A stretch of DNA of 6,473 bases from Flavobacteriales bacterium (GTDB taxonomy: Bacteria > Bacteroidota > Bacteroidia > Flavobacteriales_D > Crocinitomicaceae), in contig CANHQC010000120.1 of NCBI GenBank assembly GCA_947462695.1, positions 1 to 6,473 of the forward strand. Direction: 5' to 3'. Under the pieces are notes generated by a model. The model did not search any database. It had not been told where the DNA came from and saw only the letters and a list, made by a program, of their open reading frames with translations. Shown here one piece after another: positions 1 to 5,794 of this stretch (its first letter is position 1; the number at the start of each line of letters is the position of its first letter). The position numbers and the translations under genes were made by a program.

Positions 1-543
1 TAATCCACCGTTTTGACTTTTTACAGAGCTTTTAAAAACAGAATTTAGCTGAAATATGAATCGATTCCGGGTATGATTCAATTGTGCACCAACTTCATTG
101 AAGGCATATTGACCATTTCGCATAAATGAATTTGATCGCAGTTGATTGAAGTGAACATTCAATAAGGTGTGCTTTCCAAAAAACTGCTCATAACGAGCCT
201 TGACTCCTTGCGTACCTTTTGAACCAAATGTATAGGCAAAACCGATATGTGGAAGTGCACTAAATTTCATATTTGAAAATGAAACTTCTTCTCCCTCAAA
301 ACGGCCATTTGAATACCGTATAAACAAATCATTTGGTAGACCGAGTTGAAACCCGGGATAACCACCTGGTAACGTGGTAAGATTTGGAAATAAATAAAGA
401 TCAACACTGTCCAACTCACCCCCGCTTCTAGAGGTTAAGCGCAACGTGTCTCGATCGGCAATTGTCTTTAGATCCTGAGCATAGAATGGCAATACAGCAA
501 AAACAGTTAGAAAAACTAGAACGAATCGAATTGAAGCAAGCAT
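1..543 (-). CDS. Putative Bacteroidota porin, outer-membrane beta-barrel (5' part only)
   Basis: The frame is open from an ATG at 543 to the left edge, giving 181 codons without a stop, so the 3' end lies outside the window. Residues 1-22 form a signal peptide: R6, then a hydrophobic stretch, ending FYA before QD, which predicts SPase I cleavage after A22. The mature part alternates polar and hydrophobic residues and is rich in aromatic residues, Asn and Ser, as in beta-barrels. The passage from about residue 96 to 115 (SALPHIGFAYTFGSKGTQG) and the following strands ending in YEQF and NQLRSNSFMRNG resemble the 'putative porin' family of Bacteroidota, proteins of roughly 600 residues or more. 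The likely role is an outer-membrane channel; the substrate is unknown. The gene lies downstream of the rpsT terminator and so probably has its own promoter. Family assignment is from recalled resemblance and is moderately sure; an outer-membrane barrel of some kind is surer. Confidence 0.72.
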   Translation of the reverse strand, partial: MLASIRFVLVFLTVFAVLPFYAQDLKTIADRDTLRLTSRSGGELDSVDLYLFPNLTTLPGGYPGFQLGLPNDLFIRYSNGRFEGEEVSFSNMKFSALPHIGFAYTFGSKGTQGVKARYEQFFGKHTLLNVHFNQLRSNSFMRNGQYAFNEVGAQLNHTRNRFIFQLNSVFKSSVKSQNGGL

Positions 544-546
544 AAT

Positions 547-554
547 CAAATGTA
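547..554 (-). promoter_or_regulatory. Possible -7 box (TACATTTG) of the porin gene
   Basis: Read on the minus strand, this is TACATTTG, an exact match to the Bacteroidota -7 consensus TAnnTTTG, ending 3 nt before the porin ATG. No TTTG lies at the expected 19-21 bp upstream, because that space is taken by the rpsT terminator hairpin. If used, transcription would begin at or next to the start codon, giving a leaderless or nearly leaderless mRNA. The match may be chance in A/T-rich DNA. Confidence 0.3.
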
Positions 555-557
555 AAC

Positions 558-580
558 AAAAAAAGGGGCTAGTGAGCCCC
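558..580 (-). terminator. Intrinsic terminator after rpsT
   Basis: A perfect 6-bp G/C-rich stem (565-570 with 575-580; GGGGCT pairing with AGCCCC) has a 4-nt loop at 571-574. On the minus strand it is followed by seven T residues (558-564). It sits 22 nt after the rpsT stop and 15 nt before the porin ATG. The T-run is present only on the minus-strand side, so it should act in that direction and close the tRNA-Glu/rpsT transcript. Confidence 0.9.
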
Positions 581-601
581 TGAATATTGTCGAAAGAAAG
601 A

Positions 602-853
602 TTATAATTTATTAATCTTCAACTGAAGACCTGATTTTAAATTGGCTGCTTTATTCTTGTGAATAACGTTATTCTTAGCCAATTTATCAAGCATAGCTAC
701 AACCTGCGGAAGTAACGTCTCAGCTTCATTTTTTTCGCTCAATGAACGCAATTTTCTTACCGCATTACGTGTTGTTTTATGCTGGTATTTGTTTCGTAAA
801 CGTTTTGCGTCGTTTGAACGGATACGCTTTTGTGCTGACTTATGGTTTGCCAT
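602..853 (-). CDS. rpsT: 30S ribosomal protein S20
   Basis: The 83-residue protein begins [22 protein letters not shown], the strongly conserved N-terminus of bacterial S20, and has the family's usual length (about 80-90 residues). It is very basic and helical throughout: a Lys/Arg-rich first half, then a second half with the typical [20 protein letters not shown] segment (about residues 57-76). S20 is a primary 16S rRNA-binding protein that forms a long helical bundle at the base of the 30S body. The ATG at 853 is the only sensible start, since it gives the family's MANHKSA start exactly. The leader is A/T-rich without a Shine-Dalgarno sequence. The gene starts 25 nt after the second tRNA-Glu and no convincing separate promoter is visible between them, so it is probably co-transcribed with the tRNAs from the promoter at 1069-1099. 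A terminator follows at 558-580. Confidence 0.98.
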   Translation of the reverse strand: MANHKSAQKRIRSNDAKRLRNKYQHKTTRNAVRKLRSLSEKNEAETLLPQVVAMLDKLAKNNVIHKNKAANLKSGLQLKINKL

Positions 854-878
854 TATCTGTTATATTATGTTTTTATTG

Positions 879-950
879 CAGCCCATAGGAGAATCGAACT
901 CCTGTTTCAAGGATGAAAACCTTGCGTCCTAACCACTAGACGAATGGGCC
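879..950 (-). tRNA. tRNA-Glu (anticodon UUC), copy without encoded CCA
   Basis: The minus strand folds into a full cloverleaf: a 7-bp acceptor stem (GGCCCAT with ATGGGCT, the first pair being G-U), a D arm containing AGTGGTTAG, a 5-bp anticodon stem (CAAGG with CCTTG) around the loop TTTTCAT, and a T arm of AGGAG/CCTCT-type pairing around TTCGATT. The anticodon TTC is at 917-915 and reads GAA/GAG (Glu). The discriminator is G at 879. The next three bases (878-876) are CAA, not CCA, so the 3' end must be completed by CCA-adding enzyme. It is the downstream member of a tandem pair, 12 nt from the end of the other copy's CCA, and rpsT follows. Confidence 0.97.
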
Positions 951-962
951 AAGTTAAACTCT

Positions 963-1037
963 TGGCAGCCCATAGGAGAATCGAACTCCTGTTTCAAGGA
1001 TGAAAACCTTGCGTCCTAACCACTAGACGAATGGGCC
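963..1037 (-). tRNA. tRNA-Glu (anticodon UUC), copy with encoded CCA
   Basis: The 72-nt tRNA body (1037-966) is identical to that of the neighbouring tRNA-Glu, with anticodon TTC at 1004-1002 and discriminator G at 966. Here the discriminator is followed by a genuine CCA (965-963), so the mature 3' end is encoded. It is the first gene of the transcript that starts at the promoter just upstream (1069-1099); the predicted RNA start leaves a leader of roughly 28 nt that must be removed by RNase P. Besides decoding, charged tRNA-Glu also feeds tetrapyrrole synthesis in most bacteria that use the C5 pathway. Confidence 0.98.
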
Positions 1038-1068
1038 AAATGTCAATTTCCCGTAAATTTTGGGAGTG

Positions 1069-1099
1069 CAAATATAATTTGAAAATCTGTAACAGCAAA
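1069..1099 (-). promoter_or_regulatory. Bacteroidota-type promoter of the tRNA-Glu/rpsT unit
   Basis: On the minus strand, a -33 TTTG (1099-1096), a 19-bp spacer and a -7 TATATTTG (1076-1069) match the Bacteroidota sigma-factor consensus TTTG-N19-21-TAnnTTTG exactly. The predicted start of transcription is near 1065, about 28 nt before the first tRNA-Glu. Its full consensus match suits a strong promoter for stable RNA and ribosomal protein genes. The -33 box lies only 17 nt beyond the stop codon of the preceding gene. Confidence 0.85.
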
Positions 1100-1116
1100 G
1101 GTGATGAATGATTTTT

Positions 1117-1809
1117 TTAAAAAATATCGTTCTCATCAGACTTCATCTTGAACCCTAGTCGCTTACCGGTTTGCATTTGTAAGTTATTGCTCATTATTTG
1201 TGATTCACCGACTGTCATTTCAGATACATAATCAAATGGTGGAACGAGCAAATCAAACTCAATCGCAAAAACAAAAGCCATTTGAACAACCAGTTTAATC
1301 GCATCATCATTCAGCTGCATATTGGCCATATCTCGAAACAAATAACCTAACTGACCTTTTCCTTCAATCATGAAATGGCCATCCTTATTGAAAAAAATAC
1401 GGCCGATTAAGTAGCCCATGTCGTTCGTTCTGTTCTGAACAAATGATTGCGCGAGAAAGTTGTAAATGTACAGCACGCCAAAATAACCTCGACTGTCGTC
1501 CTCTTTAAAGTAATGAGTACCCCAGAGCGGGTTGTCGTCAGGCATACGGAATACATTATTGTGTTGATGAAAGACAAGCACATCACTTCCAATGTAAACG
1601 TGCTTTTCAAAGACCCCTATTTCCTTAGTAAACAGCCTGATCCTTTCATCTTTAATATGTTTCTTAAGTGACTCAATTTCAGCATCAATCGTTTTTTTAA
1701 ACAATTCAAAAAAACGGGTCGCATCTGAAGCAATGTTTTGTTTCAGCGCTGCTTTGTTTTTTAACAAGTCAAGGATGACTTGATGATTTTGCTCTATTTT
1801 ACTACTCAT
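1117..1809 (-). CDS. Uncharacterised 230-aa protein abutting proS
   Basis: I do not recognise a named family. The protein has no signal peptide and no clear membrane segment, so it is probably cytoplasmic. Residues 1-70 are charged and look helical or coiled-coil (MSSKIEQNHQVILDLLKNKA, then a Lys/Glu-rich stretch around 40-58). Residues about 70-155 look like a mixed alpha/beta domain with aromatic strands (HVYIGSDVLVFHQHNNVFRM, GRIFFNKDGHFMIEGKGQLG). A hydrophobic helix at about 168-190 precedes a polar tail ending KMKSDENDIF. The ATG immediately follows the proS TAA (stop ends at 1810, start at 1809), so the two are almost certainly co-transcribed and translationally linked. Base composition and codon use look like those of its neighbours. 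A role connected to translation is only an inference from position. No terminator follows before the tRNA promoter. Confidence 0.88.
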   Translation of the reverse strand: MSSKIEQNHQVILDLLKNKAALKQNIASDATRFFELFKKTIDAEIESLKKHIKDERIRLFTKEIGVFEKHVYIGSDVLVFHQHNNVFRMPDDNPLWGTHYFKEDDSRGYFGVLYIYNFLAQSFVQNRTNDMGYLIGRIFFNKDGHFMIEGKGQLGYLFRDMANMQLNDDAIKLVVQMAFVFAIEFDLLVPPFDYVSEMTVGESQIMSNNLQMQTGKRLGFKMKSDENDIF

Positions 1810-3282
1810 TTAGTATGCTTTAGCCATGACTACTCTATACATTGAAGGCTTTCCGGTTACCATGCATACACCATTTTCTTGTTCTGCATCAAGTTCAATA
1901 CAACGGATGGTTGCTTGAGTCTCTTCCTTAATAAGCGCTTCGGTTTCTTTCGTCCCATCCCAATGCGCGAGGAAAAAGCCACCACCATCAATTTTCGCTT
2001 TAAATTCCTCGTAAGAATCAACTCTTTGCGTGTTTTCAAATTGACGTTTCTTTGCGCGATCTAATAAGTTAGTCTGAATTTCATTTAGCAATTGCTCGAT
2101 GTAATCCTCTACTCCTTCAAAATCAATAACCGACTTTTCTTTCGTGTCGCGTCTTGCAATTTCAACCTTACCGTTTTCTAAATCTCGAGGCCCCATTGCT
2201 AATCGAACTGGAACTCCTTTGGATTCATACTCTGCGAATTTCCAGCCTGGTCGCTTGTTGTCGTCCTTATCGTACTTAAATGAAATACCTTTAACTTTAA
2301 GTTGTTGTCCTAATTCAGCCATTTTAAGACTAATCTGTTCCAACTCACTTTCCGTTTTGTAAATGGGTACGGCGACAACTTGGATCGGTGCTAATTTCGG
2401 CGGAAGTACAAGTCCTTCATCATCCGAATGGGTCATAATTAAGGCACCCATTAAGCGGGTAGAAACACCCCATGAAGTAGCCCATACATACTCAAGCTTG
2501 CCTTCCTTGTCTGCATATTTTACATCAAATGCTTTTGCGAAATTTTGTCCAAGGAAATGAGATGTGCCAGCTTGTAATGCTTTTCCATCTTGCATCATAG
2601 CTTCAATGCAATAGGTGTCTTCAGCTCCTGCAAAACGCTCACTTTCCGTCTTTCTTCCCTTCAATACAGGCATAGCCATACACGTCTCTGCAAACTCTGC
2701 ATAGACATCCAACATTTGCTCTGCCTCTTGAATTGCCTCACCCTTTGTTGCATGAGCTGTATGCCCTTCTTGCCACAAGAACTCTGCCGTTCGCAAAAAC
2801 AAGCGCGTACGCATTTCCCACCTGACCACATTCGCCCACTGGTTTATCAAAATAGGTAAATCACGGTAAGATTGAATCCAATTCTTGTACGAATTCCAAA
2901 TGATTGTCTCAGAAGTCGGACGAACAATCAACTCCTCCTCTAACTTGGCTGCTGGATCCACAATTATACCGCTTCCATCCTCCGCATTTTTCAATCGATA
3001 GTGAGTTACCACGGCACATTCTTTAGCAAAGCCTTCCACGTGACTGGCTTCTTTGCTTAAATAGGACTTAGGAATAAACAGCGGGAAATAGGCGTTTGAA
3101 TGCCCGGTCTCCTTAAATCGACGATCCAACTCATCTTTCATTTTCTCCCAAATCGCATAGCCGTATGGTTTTATCACCATACAACCACGAACATCTGAAT
3201 GTTCAGCCAAATCAGCTTTATAAACTAACTCATTGTACCATTTTGAATAATCTTCTGCGCGCGTTGTGTTTTTCTGTGCCAT
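1810..3282 (-). CDS. proS: Prolyl-tRNA synthetase, archaeal/eukaryal type
   Basis: This 490-residue class II synthetase charges tRNA-Pro with proline in the cytoplasm. Motif 1 lies at about 30-50 ([17 protein letters not shown]), the proline-site RPTSE (TxE) at 121-125, motif 2 at about 151-174 ([15 protein letters not shown], with R154 and E156), and motif 3 at 272-295 ([20 protein letters not shown], with R276). The anticodon-binding domain spans about 298-400. There is no long editing insertion between motifs 2 and 3, and the protein has the extra C-terminal domain ending in Tyr (AKAY), both marks of the archaeal/eukaryal (type 3) form common in Bacteroidota. That C-terminal domain lacks most of the usual zinc-binding cysteines: the expected WCG...CE reads WDG...TE (441-448), and only C461 and C473 remain. 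The start at 3282 fits the family N-terminus; it follows a run of eight A residues with no Shine-Dalgarno. The unknown gene at 1117-1809 follows directly, and the lipoprotein gene is divergent. Only a weak promoter candidate is seen (TTTG at 3332-3329). Confidence 0.97.
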   Translation of the reverse strand: MAQKNTTRAEDYSKWYNELVYKADLAEHSDVRGCMVIKPYGYAIWEKMKDELDRRFKETGHSNAYFPLFIPKSYLSKEASHVEGFAKECAVVTHYRLKNAEDGSGIIVDPAAKLEEELIVRPTSETIIWNSYKNWIQSYRDLPILINQWANVVRWEMRTRLFLRTAEFLWQEGHTAHATKGEAIQEAEQMLDVYAEFAETCMAMPVLKGRKTESERFAGAEDTYCIEAMMQDGKALQAGTSHFLGQNFAKAFDVKYADKEGKLEYVWATSWGVSTRLMGALIMTHSDDEGLVLPPKLAPIQVVAVPIYKTESELEQISLKMAELGQQLKVKGISFKYDKDDNKRPGWKFAEYESKGVPVRLAMGPRDLENGKVEIARRDTKEKSVIDFEGVEDYIEQLLNEIQTNLLDRAKKRQFENTQRVDSYEEFKAKIDGGGFFLAHWDGTKETEALIKEETQATIRCIELDAEQENGVCMVTGKPSMYRVVMAKAY

Positions 3283-3364
3283 ATTTTTTTTAACAATCTT
3301 TTTGCCTAATTTGGACTAAACTGAATAACAAAGGTAGGAATTAATGCTTATTTTTAGAAGACTT

Positions 3365-3372
3365 TACATTTG
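3365..3372 (+). promoter_or_regulatory. Possible -7 box (TACATTTG) for the lipoprotein/barrel unit
   Basis: TACATTTG matches the Bacteroidota -7 consensus TAnnTTTG and ends 5 nt before the ATG at 3378. No TTTG is found 19-21 bp upstream, so the promoter is incomplete. Use of this box would give almost no 5' untranslated leader. The remainder of the 95-bp divergent gap (3283-3377) shows no other convincing site. Confidence 0.3.
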
Positions 3373-3377
3373 ACGAT

Positions 3378-4328
3378 ATGAACAGCAATCTTTCTTCCTT
3401 ACCAGCTCTAAACTCCTTATCCTCTTCCCTGTTCTTAATTTCATTTCCCTCTATATTTCTCTTCGTACTGCTTTCAGGCTGCGCCTCTTACCCGTCTTCT
3501 TTCGATGATGATGTCTATGTAATCGGTTCTGGGAATCTACCACTCGGTGAAGCAATGACTGATGAAACAAGCTACGCACATTACCGTGACAGCCGAAGAA
3601 ATAATGAAGATTGGGATTATTTTGATGATCGAGGTGTTTTTTATCAACCACCATTTCCAGGGTATTCACCGTTTTACACAATGTCTTTTTATCCAGCTTG
3701 GAACAATTGGAATTACCATTATAGCAATCCTTGGAATTATGGATATGGTTGGGATATGTACTATACAGCTGGCTGGAACCCTTATTATGGGATGTACATG
3801 CCTTACTCTGTTTGGTGTTACCCGTATGGATTAGGTTATGGAGGTTTTAATTCTCCTTATTTTTTTGGTACACATCCTTCAACATCTGGCTCGCCCTCAC
3901 AACCTTCAACAGCATTCGTCAATCACCATTCCGGTCCTCGAGGATCTTGGGTAAGCACTGTTAACCCGGTTAATCGTCCGCAGTCAACACAAGCAATGCT
4001 GAAAAATGTTTCTCAAGATCCAGTCAGACAAAGGAGTACTGTTCCCAGAACTCGCGAAGTGAATGTGGGAAATGTAACAATCGTTCGCACAGCTAACAGG
4101 CCGGTCCGATCACCGCTTATACATAGTGAGCAACGAACTAGAAATAATGGAAACATTGATATCCGAACAACGCGTCAAGTAGACTATAATCGCTATCCGC
4201 AGCGCGTTCCTTCATCCACCTATGACCGACCTGTTCGTTATGAGAGAAGTGGAAACACTCCTGCCAATCGACCAATGCCCGCAAACAGACCTTCTCGTCC
4301 TAACCCAACTCCAGGTAGACGATTATGA
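3378..4328 (+). CDS. Putative lipoprotein with aromatic-rich middle and basic disordered tail
   Basis: The 316-residue product has a lipoprotein signal: a hydrophobic stretch at about 18-32 and a lipobox LSGC with the lipidated Cys at 35. After an acidic patch (FDDD, 42-45), residues 81-164 are extraordinarily aromatic: by my count 33 of 84 are Trp, Tyr or Phe, mixed with Gly, Asn and Pro, in patterns such as WNYHY, YGYGW and NPYYGMY. From about 165 to the end the protein is rich in Ser, Pro, Asn, Thr and Arg and looks disordered, with a near-repeat of PANRP at 295-299 and 301-305 and a basic terminus (GRRL). The signal's N-region carries no Lys or Arg, which is unusual, but no alternative in-frame start lies between the upstream stop at 3342 and this ATG. 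The gene overlaps the following barrel gene by four bases (ATGA), so the products are probably made together. It is likely anchored to the outer membrane or cell surface. I know no function; binding to cell-wall or surface polymers is a guess from composition. Confidence 0.88.
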   Translation: MNSNLSSLPALNSLSSSLFLISFPSIFLFVLLSGCASYPSSFDDDVYVIGSGNLPLGEAMTDETSYAHYRDSRRNNEDWDYFDDRGVFYQPPFPGYSPFYTMSFYPAWNNWNYHYSNPWNYGYGWDMYYTAGWNPYYGMYMPYSVWCYPYGLGYGGFNSPYFFGTHPSTSGSPSQPSTAFVNHHSGPRGSWVSTVNPVNRPQSTQAMLKNVSQDPVRQRSTVPRTREVNVGNVTIVRTANRPVRSPLIHSEQRTRNNGNIDIRTTRQVDYNRYPQRVPSSTYDRPVRYERSGNTPANRPMPANRPSRPNPTPGRRL

Positions 4329-5794
4329 AATTGATTCAAACGTTTTTATTCCTGTTTTCCTTGAGCTCAATTCCAATTTTATGTGCTCAAAATGAAACAG
4401 ATTTGTTCCGTTATTCCAAAAATTACCTTGGTGGATCGGCGCGTTTTGAAGCCATGGCAGGTTCATTTGGTGCATTAGGTGCCGATATATCTTCTTTTCA
4501 AGTTAACCCTGCAGGATATGGTCGTTTCTCTCATTCTTCTGTTGGATTTGGAATCTATGGCGGGAGCCAATCAACTCGTGCAATTTTTAACACCAAACAA
4601 GCCGAACGAAGCCAAGGACAAGTAGCACCTAGCACTCTTGGATTGGTCATAACAAATGACGTTTCTGATAAAGGCAACGGGTTTCTTTTCAATCAATTTT
4701 CTTTCGGATACCAACAAATAGATCAATTCTCGCGAACGCTTTCATATAGTGGGCAACAATTCAGCTCACTTCTGGATGGATTTGTAGATGCAGCGCAAGG
4801 ATTAAATGAAGAGGAATTAAACTGGTATTTACCATTCAGTAGTGATCTAGCGTATAAGACGCATTTAATGTCATTTGATCCAATACAAGGGGCCTATGTG
4901 TCAGAACTGAATGCTGGCGATTTAATCCATAACCGCACGGTAAACTATTCAGGAGGAACTGGAGAGCTATACGGGGCATTTAGCACAAATTACCTGAACA
5001 AGTTGTATATCGGGATAAAAGGTGGGTTGAGAATTAACCGATACAATGAAGAATTCATGCACACAGAACAACTTGTTGACACCTCAAATACGGATTTAAG
5101 ATCATTTGACTATACTTATTTCCTAAACACTAGAGGTACAGGAGGTAATTTTTCCATTGGAGCGGTATATTTAGTGTCCGAACGATTAAGAACGGGATTA
5201 GCGGTTCATTCGCCAACTTTTTATGAATTAAAGGACAATTGGGGAAGCAACATGAAAGGGTATTTTGTTGATTCAACCTCTCAGCTCAATGAAATTGAAC
5301 AGCCTACAGGTGAATACAAATACAAACTTCGCACGCCAACCAAAATAACAGCCTCTTTAGCGTATATATTTGGAACGAAAGGTTGTGTTAACGTTGATGT
5401 CGATTACATAGATTACCGTCATGCTCATTTTAGGTCAACATCTGATATAAACTACGCGAGTTATTCCTACGAATCAGAGAACCTTTTCGCGAAAGAAGTA
5501 TTTAGAAATACGGTAAATATTCGCATTGGTGGAGAGTATCTTGTAAACAATCATTTTATTGTTCGCGTGGGACTTGCACGATACGGGAAAGCCTTTACAA
5601 ATGAGCAAGAAGCTGAGCTAACCGCTGACTGGATAACTTCTTGTGGATTTGGCATCAGAATTCGAAACGCATCAATTGACATGAGTTACCGCAGGCTTAT
5701 TCAAACAAGAAATTATTATGCTTTTTCAGGCAGTACAACAGAAACAAATGATCAAAACCACCGAATAACGTTAAGCTTGAATTTTCTCTTTTAG
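4325..5794 (+). CDS. OmpP1/FadL/TodX-type outer-membrane transport protein
   Basis: The 489-residue protein begins with a signal peptide (K2, hydrophobic core 3-19, predicted cleavage LCA before QN at 21/22). The mature N-terminus at about 34-68 reads NYLGGSARFEAMAGSFGALG followed by ADISSFQVNPAGYGRF. This is the conserved opening of Bacteroidota OmpP1/FadL proteins, including the NPAG motif of the family's N-terminal hatch region. The rest is alternating beta-strand sequence with turns rich in Asn, Gly and Asp, and the last residue is Phe (SLNFLF), the usual C-terminal signal of outer-membrane barrels. FadL-family channels move hydrophobic compounds such as fatty acids or aromatics across the outer membrane; the substrate here cannot be read from sequence. 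The start is set by the ATGA overlap with the lipoprotein gene, which suggests translational coupling. PorV of the type IX secretion system belongs to the same fold but is usually shorter, so it is less likely. The 3' end overlaps the convergent TPR gene by 24 bp. Confidence 0.9.
   Translation: MKLIQTFLFLFSLSSIPILCAQNETDLFRYSKNYLGGSARFEAMAGSFGALGADISSFQVNPAGYGRFSHSSVGFGIYGGSQSTRAIFNTKQAERSQGQVAPSTLGLVITNDVSDKGNGFLFNQFSFGYQQIDQFSRTLSYSGQQFSSLLDGFVDAAQGLNEEELNWYLPFSSDLAYKTHLMSFDPIQGAYVSELNAGDLIHNRTVNYSGGTGELYGAFSTNYLNKLYIGIKGGLRINRYNEEFMHTEQLVDTSNTDLRSFDYTYFLNTRGTGGNFSIGAVYLVSERLRTGLAVHSPTFYELKDNWGSNMKGYFVDSTSQLNEIEQPTGEYKYKLRTPTKITASLAYIFGTKGCVNVDVDYIDYRHAHFRSTSDINYASYSYESENLFAKEVFRNTVNIRIGGEYLVNNHFIVRVGLARYGKAFTNEQEAELTADWITSCGFGIRIRNASIDMSYRRLIQTRNYYAFSGSTTETNDQNHRITLSLNFLF

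Larger units (their letters stand above)
878..1039. repeat. Tandem direct repeat, 75 bp x 2 (duplicated tRNA-Glu)
   Basis: Positions 878-952 and 965-1039 are identical over 75 bp, with a period of 87 bp and a 12-bp unrelated spacer (953-964). Identity covers the whole tRNA body plus two bases before it and one after, then stops at once on both sides. The flanks therefore diverged, or were never shared, while the tRNA sequence is kept identical by selection or gene conversion. Confidence 0.95.

Noticed and set aside
878..1039. The duplicated tRNA-Glu as an attachment-site duplication left by an integrative element.
   Set aside because: The copies are complete genes only 12 bp apart, with no integrase or foreign DNA between or beside them; simple tandem gene duplication explains it.
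1049..1064. Weak inverted repeat (TCCC ... GGGA) between the unknown gene and the tRNAs as a terminator.
   Set aside because: It has only four base pairs, lacks a T-run on the minus strand, and lies downstream of the promoter's -7 box.
1407..1671. Open frames on both strands inside the unknown 230-aa gene.
   Set aside because: They lie fully within a longer, well-formed gene, have unnatural composition and no recognisable start context.
1857..2859. Several 60-90 codon open frames within proS on both strands.
   Set aside because: All are out-of-frame or antisense to a confidently identified synthetase, and their translations look random.
3302..3332. TTTG (3332-3329, minus strand) with TAGGCAAA 20 bp downstream as the proS promoter.
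   Set aside because: Only the TA of the -7 box matches the consensus, so it is too weak to annotate.
3480..3512. Acidic residues after the lipoprotein Cys as a Bacteroidota surface-export signal.
   Set aside because: The DDD run lies eight to ten residues after Cys35, whereas the described export signals lie directly next to it, so surface exposure cannot be claimed from this.
3451..3834. Antisense and +1 frame open frames within the lipoprotein gene.
   Set aside because: The frame at 3378-4328 has a signal peptide, a lipobox and an ATGA link to the next gene; the alternatives have none of these.
4382..4390. Cys20 of the barrel protein as a lipobox (PILC).
   Set aside because: The residue before Cys is Leu rather than Gly, Ala or Ser, and cleavage after LCA by SPase I fits a barrel protein better.
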